Shown here piece after piece: positions 7,895-12,675 of a stretch of DNA of 12,675 bases. Every line of letters begins with the position of its first letter. The first letter of the stretch is position 1. The notes under the pieces are model-generated. The model was given only the letters and a program-made list of their open reading frames with translations. It had not been told where the DNA came from and searched no databases. Both the position numbers and the translations under genes were made by a program. Source of the stretch: an uncultured Kangiella sp. (GTDB taxonomy: Bacteria; Pseudomonadota; Gammaproteobacteria; Enterobacterales; DSM-103792); contig CAMLKQ010000034.1 in NCBI GenBank assembly GCA_946480585.1, forward strand, positions 1 through 12,675, in the 5' to 3' direction.

Positions 7895-9771
7895 TGCGCG
7901 CCCTGTTACAGCGTGGCTGCTTGCTCGGCGCGCTGATCGCCAGTTTGCCGCTTGCCGCTGAAGAAGCCGCTACGCCTGCGCCGGCCTTTGATTGGCAGGC
8001 GCCGATGACCGTCCGTGCCTTGCCGTTCGGCAATGCGCTTTATGAGCACTACCGTCGCGATCAATTTGCCGCCTTGACTGCGCTGATGGTGGCGGAAAAC
8101 CGCCAGCAGCTCGGTGAACATGAGCAAGCCGGCAAGGCCCTGCTCGGCAGTCTGCAGTTGCAGTACGGCATGCTCAACGAATCCGAACAGGTGCTGACCG
8201 GCGCACTCAAAGATGTGCTGCCCGAGTCGGTGCGCGAACAAGTGCTGGTCAATCTGGCCAAGGTGCGTTACCGCGCCAATGATCTCGATGGCAGCCTGCG
8301 CCGGCTCGATGCCTTGCCGCCACTGGCCGACAGCGCGCTGCGCGATGAAGTGGCGTTGATGCGGGCGAATATTTTGCTCGCCCGCGGTGATGGTGCTGGC
8401 GCCGCGACGGCGCTGGCGAACGTCAACAGCGATGGCGCTGGCGCCCGTTATGCGCTGTTCAATCTTGGCGTGGCCCAACTGCAACAAAAGCAGCACGATC
8501 TGGCTCAGCAAAGTTTCGCGACCTTGTTGGCGAAACCGGCGCGCGATCCGATCGCTCGCAGCCTGCGTGACCGCACCTATTTGGCGCTCGGTTACGATCA
8601 GTTGCGGCAACAGAATGCGGCCGGTGCGCGCGAGCAATTGCTGCGGGTCCGGCTGGCCGGGCCGTACGCCAACTCGGCCCTGCTCGGGCTCGGCTGGGCT
8701 TATGCCCAAAACGGTTTGTATGCCCAGGCACTGACGCCATGGCTGGAGCTCGTCTCGCGCCAGCCGGCTGATTTGCCGGTGCAGGAAGCGCGCTTGGCGG
8801 TGCCGTTTGCCTATCAGAGTTTGAATGCCTTGCCGGACGCGCTGGCCGGTTACCAATCGGCACTCCGTGCCTACGAAGACGAGCTGAGCAACGTCGACGC
8901 AGCACTGGCGGCAATTGGTAATGGCGAACTCGCCAGCCTGTTGCCGGCGCTCAGTGCCGACGAGGCGTTGAGTCAATTGCAAAGTCAGGGCCGCGGTCAG
9001 GCGCTTTATCTCAGCCGTTTGCTCAGCAGCCATGACTTCAGTGAAAGCCTGCGTCGCTATCGCGATTTGTTGCGGCTACGCGAGGTGCTGGCCAACTGGC
9101 AGCGGGCATTGCCCATTTACGATGAAATGTTGCGCAACCATCAACAGCGTTACAGCGAGCGCGCTCCGAAAGTTGAGCAGATGCTCGGCCAACTCGACAT
9201 GACGGCCTACGACGCGCGCCTGACGTCGCTGCGTGCGGCGGTGGAAAACGCCCAGCAACTGGACAACTGGTCGCTGCTGGCAACCGAAAAAGAGCGGGCC
9301 CGGTTGCAGCGGTTGCAGCGGGTCGAAACCAGCCTGCAGCGCTTGCAGGCCAAGCGCGGACCGATGCCGAAAGAGCAGGAGCGCGTGCGCCTTGTCGCTG
9401 GCGTGCAATTGTTTGACATCATTCATGACAGTGCGCCGCGCCAGTGGCAACAACGGCGCGCGCTGCGTGATACCGAAGGCGCGGTCGCCGAGCTGGCGCA
9501 AGGCCGGGCGCGGTTGGTTGCAGCCCGCGATGTCGCCGCCAACCGTTTCGCCAGTTTTGGTGAGCGCATTGCCCGTCAGCAAGGCGGCGCCGATGGTCTG
9601 CTCAAGCGAGCGGAAACGCTGATGCAAAATGAATCGCTGCGTTTGCAGCGTCAGGCCGAGAGCGAACTCAAGCGTTGGCGCAATCAACTGGCTGAATACC
9701 GGTTGCAAGCCCAGTTGGCGTTGGCGCGCTTGCAAGACAAAGCCAGTTTGGCTCCGGGGGGCGCATCGTGA
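7894..9771 (+). CDS. Periplasmic TPR and coiled-coil protein
   Basis: A protein of 625 aa (627 if the ATG at 7888 is used), exported by a signal peptide (hydrophobic 8-22, ending PLAAEE). The preferred ATG at 7894 forms TAATG with the previous stop, the usual geometry for termination-reinitiation; neither ATG has a clear RBS. Residues about 40-310 are degenerate TPR helices, including KALLGSLQLQYGMLNESEQVL, QVLVNLAKVRYRANDLDGSL, ALFNLGVAQLQQKQHDLAQQ and LGLGWAYAQNGLYAQALTPW. Residues about 380-620 have no TPR character and are long, Arg/Gln/Glu-rich helices predicted to form coiled coil (e.g. EKERARLQRLQRVETSLQRL; ESELKRWRNQLAEYRLQAQL). Such a protein is likely a periplasmic scaffold. The stop overlaps the GTG of the 962-aa lipoprotein gene in GTGA. 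No enzyme motif is present. Function unknown; a Glt-type envelope complex subunit is my inference. Confidence 0.8.
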   Translation: MRALLQRGCLLGALIASLPLAAEEAATPAPAFDWQAPMTVRALPFGNALYEHYRRDQFAALTALMVAENRQQLGEHEQAGKALLGSLQLQYGMLNESEQVLTGALKDVLPESVREQVLVNLAKVRYRANDLDGSLRRLDALPPLADSALRDEVALMRANILLARGDGAGAATALANVNSDGAGARYALFNLGVAQLQQKQHDLAQQSFATLLAKPARDPIARSLRDRTYLALGYDQLRQQNAAGAREQLLRVRLAGPYANSALLGLGWAYAQNGLYAQALTPWLELVSRQPADLPVQEARLAVPFAYQSLNALPDALAGYQSALRAYEDELSNVDAALAAIGNGELASLLPALSADEALSQLQSQGRGQALYLSRLLSSHDFSESLRRYRDLLRLREVLANWQRALPIYDEMLRNHQQRYSERAPKVEQMLGQLDMTAYDARLTSLRAAVENAQQLDNWSLLATEKERARLQRLQRVETSLQRLQAKRGPMPKEQERVRLVAGVQLFDIIHDSAPRQWQQRRALRDTEGAVAELAQGRARLVAARDVAANRFASFGERIARQQGGADGLLKRAETLMQNESLRLQRQAESELKRWRNQLAEYRLQAQLALARLQDKASLAPGGAS

Positions 9772-12656
9772 TCACGTTGCCAGCAATCCCCAGACGCCCG
9801 TTGCGGGCGTCACTGCTGTTGTGGTCACTGATTGTGGCCGGCTGCGCCAGCCTGCCGGAAGAAGACGAAGGCCCACAGGAACCGACTTTGGCGTCGTTGT
9901 CGACGGTCAAGCGTTTGCCGCCGGCGGCGCCGTTGCCGAAAGTGTCCTCCGATGAAGCCAAGGCCAGTTACCAGCGGCTGCTGGAACAACAAGCACAAGG
10001 CAAGGTGAAAGCCGAAGCTTTGCGCCGACTCGCCGATCTGACCTTGCGTCAGGCCGAAGCCAAAGTGTTGGCGGAAGCCGATGACGATTTGAGTCAACTC
10101 ACCGCCGGTGAACGCGAAGCCAGCTTTGAAAAAGCCATCACCTTGTACCGGCAGTTGCTGCGCGAATTTCCCGATTATGCGGATCGCGCTGGCGTCTATT
10201 ACCAGCTCGCCAAAGCGCATGATCTGCTCGCAGAACGCGATGCCTCGCTGGAAGCCTTGGCCTTGTTGGCGAAAGAGTTTCCAAACGACGGTCAGGCGGC
10301 GGAAGCGCAATTCCGACGTGGCGAAGCGGCATTTGTCAGCCGCAACTGGGCGGATGCCGAAGCTGCCTACAGTGCCGTCATGGCCGCCGGGCCGAATACC
10401 TTTGCTGATCAAGCGCAGTACAAACGCGGCTGGACGCGCTACAAGCGCAACAGTTTTGATCTGGCGCTGGAAGATTTCATTCCGTTGATCGAGCGCTTGC
10501 GCAAGAGCGGCGATGCTGACGCGCAGGTGCGTGAGCTGCGCGGCGACGCCTTGCGGGTAACGGCATTGGCGTTTTCGAATCTGGACGGTCCGGTCAGTGT
10601 GCGCGAATGGTTTGAAAAATCCGGTGAGCAGGGTTATGAGCCGGATATCTATCGGGCGCTGGCGGATCTGTACTTGACGCAGGAGCGGTTCAAAGACGCT
10701 GCCGACACCTATAACACCTTTGTTGTGCAACGGCCGTTGCATGACGAGGCGCCGGCGTTTTCAACGGCGGTGATTCAGACCTATCAGCAAGGCAATTTCC
10801 CGACGCTGGTGTTGCCGGCGAAGGAAGATTTTGCTTCCCGTTATGGCCGCAACAGCGAGTTCTGGGCGCGTGCACGTGGCCCTGCCCGTGAACAATTGTT
10901 GCCGCAGCTGAAAACGCATATTCGCGATGTCGCGACTCATTACCACGCGGTTGCCCAGCAAAGCCGCTTGCCAACCGATTATCGGGTCAGCGCGCGCTGG
11001 TACCGCGAATATCTCGATACGTTCCCGAATGAGCCGGAAGCGCCGGCGCTGCATTTCCTGCTTGCCGAAGCGCTATATGATGCCAATGCTCCGGCTGAGG
11101 CGGGCGTCGAATTCGAGAAGGTGGCGTACGACTACCCAGCGCACTCCAAGAGCGAGCCGGCCGGTTATGCGGCCTTGGTCAGTTACTCGCATCTGATGCG
11201 GGTGGCGGCGGCGCAAGATGAGAAAGGCAACCCGGTCAAAGGCGTGCAGCCGGATCCGCAAGCGCTTGCGCGCTGGCAGCAGGAGGGCATTCGGTCCGGG
11301 TCGCGCTATGCCAACACCTTTTCGTCGGATGCGAAAGCACCTGCAGTCATGGTGCAGGTGATCAATTGGCAACTGGCGCGCGCGGATCTTGCCGGCGCAG
11401 TGGCCAGTGCCCGGCAGTTGTTGATCATGGAGCAGGCGAGCGCCGCCCAGCAGCGGGAGGCACGCACGGTCATTGCCAATGGCGAGTTCGACCTCGGCCG
11501 ATATGTGGCGGCCGAGCAAGGCTACACCGATGCCTTACGCACACCGGGCTTTGATGCCAAGACCATTGCGCTGTTCCGTGAACGGCGCGGCCAGGCAATT
11601 TACAAGCAAGGCGAAGCGGCGGTGCAGTCGGCGCAGAAGCAAACCGACCCAGCCTTGCAGCAAGCGGACAAGCGCGCGGCGGTTGAGCATTTCCTGCGCC
11701 TGGGCCAAGTGGAGCCGCAATCGCCGGTGCGTGCCAACGCCGAATACGATGCGGCGGCGCTGCTGCTGGATCTGGCCGATTGGACGCGCGCGATTGCTGT
11801 GCTTGAGCAATTTCGCCAGCAGTTTGCCAAGCACCCGCTCGCCGCCGGCGTCAGTGAAAAGCTGGCATTTGCGTACGAGCAGTCACAAAACTGGCAAGCG
11901 GCAGCGACGGAATACGTCAGTTTGAGCAAGAACAGCAGCGATCCGCAATTTGCTCGCGATGCGTTGCTGCGCGCCGCCGATTTCCAGAGCAAGGCCGGCA
12001 ATACGGCGGCGGCAATGACCATCTGGCAAGATTACCTGAAGCGCTTCCCGACCCCGTTTGCTGATGCGCAGGAAGCGCGCGCCAAGCTGATTGCGTATTA
12101 CGACAGCAATGGCAACGCGGCAGATCGGGACCGGTGGCGTCGTGAGCTGGTCAAGGCCCATGATGCGGACAACTCCAGCAAGACACCGCGTCAGCTTTAT
12201 TTGGTCGCGCAGGCCGCTTTTGCCTTGGCGGAACCGGCATACGAAACGTATCAAAAATTGAGCCTGAAACTGCCGCTGGCCAAAACGCTGCAAGCCAAAC
12301 GTCAGGCCATGCAAACCGCGTTGAAAGCCTATGAGCAAATCAATGCTTATGCGGTTGCGGAATACACCACAGCGGCGACGCATCGGATTGGTGAAATCTA
12401 CCGCAGCCTGGCACAGGCTCTGATGAGCTCGGAACGGCCAAAAGGGCTCGACGCCGACGCGCTGGATGAGTACAACGTGCTGCTGGAAGAGCAAGCCTTG
12501 CCGTTTGAGGACAAGGCAATCGAGTTTTTCTCTGCCAATCTCGGCTACGCCAAAGATGGGGTCTATAACGAATGGACCGAACACAGTCTGGCGGCACTGC
12601 GTGAACTCCAACCGGCCCGTTACGGAAAAACCGAATATGTTGAAACGCAGTTCTGA
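9768..12656 (+). CDS. Large TPR lipoprotein (GltD/GltE-like candidate)
   Basis: A 962-aa outer-membrane-type lipoprotein. The signal ends in the lipobox IVAGC (Cys26) followed by Ala-Ser, and then an acidic/proline-rich linker (30-60). The GTG start overlaps the previous stop (GTGA). Helical repeats of TPR type extend over most of the chain: clear ones at about 113-207 (ITLYRQLLREFPDYADRAGV; QFRRGEAAFVSRNWADAEAA), 295-330, 420-465 and 640-770 (YDAAALLLDLADWTRAIAVL; ALLRAADFQSKAGNTAAAMT), many with the YbgF/BamD-like FP motif between helices. The last 150 residues (about 805-955) form a distinct, apparently well-conserved block with TAATHRIGEIYRSL, SSERPKGLDADALDEYNVLL and EEQALPFEDKAIEFF. This combination recalls the large periplasmic TPR proteins of the Myxococcus Glt gliding complex (from memory). 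Role inferred as a scaffold tying the complex to the outer membrane. Confidence 0.82.
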   Translation: MITLPAIPRRPLRASLLLWSLIVAGCASLPEEDEGPQEPTLASLSTVKRLPPAAPLPKVSSDEAKASYQRLLEQQAQGKVKAEALRRLADLTLRQAEAKVLAEADDDLSQLTAGEREASFEKAITLYRQLLREFPDYADRAGVYYQLAKAHDLLAERDASLEALALLAKEFPNDGQAAEAQFRRGEAAFVSRNWADAEAAYSAVMAAGPNTFADQAQYKRGWTRYKRNSFDLALEDFIPLIERLRKSGDADAQVRELRGDALRVTALAFSNLDGPVSVREWFEKSGEQGYEPDIYRALADLYLTQERFKDAADTYNTFVVQRPLHDEAPAFSTAVIQTYQQGNFPTLVLPAKEDFASRYGRNSEFWARARGPAREQLLPQLKTHIRDVATHYHAVAQQSRLPTDYRVSARWYREYLDTFPNEPEAPALHFLLAEALYDANAPAEAGVEFEKVAYDYPAHSKSEPAGYAALVSYSHLMRVAAAQDEKGNPVKGVQPDPQALARWQQEGIRSGSRYANTFSSDAKAPAVMVQVINWQLARADLAGAVASARQLLIMEQASAAQQREARTVIANGEFDLGRYVAAEQGYTDALRTPGFDAKTIALFRERRGQAIYKQGEAAVQSAQKQTDPALQQADKRAAVEHFLRLGQVEPQSPVRANAEYDAAALLLDLADWTRAIAVLEQFRQQFAKHPLAAGVSEKLAFAYEQSQNWQAAATEYVSLSKNSSDPQFARDALLRAADFQSKAGNTAAAMTIWQDYLKRFPTPFADAQEARAKLIAYYDSNGNAADRDRWRRELVKAHDADNSSKTPRQLYLVAQAAFALAEPAYETYQKLSLKLPLAKTLQAKRQAMQTALKAYEQINAYAVAEYTTAATHRIGEIYRSLAQALMSSERPKGLDADALDEYNVLLEEQALPFEDKAIEFFSANLGYAKDGVYNEWTEHSLAALRELQPARYGKTEYVETQF

Positions 12657-12675
12657 AATCTTGTTGCTGCTGTGT
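12637..12675 (+). CDS. Start of a further exported protein (3' end outside window)
   Basis: An ATG at 12637 opens a frame that overlaps the end of the TPR lipoprotein gene by 20 bases and stays open to the window edge: MLKRSSEILLLLC. Two positive residues followed by a leucine run are what a signal peptide or lipoprotein signal looks like. A weak GGA motif lies ten bases upstream. Only 13 codons are visible, so product and even reality are uncertain, but the overlap style matches the operon's other junctions. Confidence 0.5.
   Translation, partial: MLKRSSEILLLLC

Noticed and set aside
7906..9033. Minus-strand open frame of 375 codons opposite the TPR gene
   Set aside because: It mirrors the codon bias of the coupled, signal-peptide-bearing plus-strand gene and shows no domain.

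Overview
The window reads as a chromosomal segment of a moderately GC-rich gammaproteobacterium (GC looks near 58-60 % by eye; not computed). The best taxonomic clue is the block arsC-like / wrbA / DUF2069 facing a divergent yihY. From memory the same order occurs in Pseudomonas (around PA0948-PA0951) and relatives. Further support comes from the two-TM chemoreceptor, the OM-type lipoboxes and the TPR/TolA-style envelope operon. I cannot name the genus. There are no rRNA or tRNA genes, IS elements, phage genes or CRISPR array, and no gene-free stretch longer than about 170 bases.

Left part (1-2000): the 3' end of chorismate synthase (aroC, +) converges on a full-length methyl-accepting chemotaxis protein (-). 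The 168-base gap holds four hairpins; the one next to aroC, followed by eight U on the minus strand, is a good intrinsic terminator for the chemoreceptor gene. Centre-left (2100-4850): a tightly coupled minus-strand operon, arsC-like (YfgD/ArsC thioredoxin-fold reductase) - wrbA (NAD(P)H:quinone oxidoreductase) - DUF2069 membrane protein, both junctions being ATGA overlaps. Divergent from it is yihY (BrkB/YihY inner-membrane protein with a C-terminal winged-helix-like extension). Their shared 116-base promoter region holds an 8+8 inverted repeat overlapping an extended -10 element. yihY ends at a very strong bidirectional terminator shared with the next, convergent gene.

Centre-right (4878-7208): a 565-aa minus-strand protein with a PilZ-like c-di-GMP-binding signature behind a long helical N-terminal region, divergent from a small TlpA-type thioredoxin lipoprotein with its own recognisable promoter.

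Right part (7349-12675): an apparent four-gene operon of exported proteins. It comprises a 181-aa periplasmic coiled-coil/beta protein (GTG start with an excellent RBS), a ~625-aa periplasmic TPR plus coiled-coil protein, a 962-aa TPR lipoprotein, and the first 13 codons of a further gene running off the end. Start/stop overlaps link all of them. This is the least characterised part of the window. I infer that it is the periplasmic/outer-membrane half of a TolQR/ExbBD-energised envelope machine related to the Myxococcus Glt/Agl apparatus, and I predict motor genes (MotA/TolQ/ExbB and ExbD/TolR types) just downstream. The prediction rests on family resemblance from memory and on architecture, not on a search.
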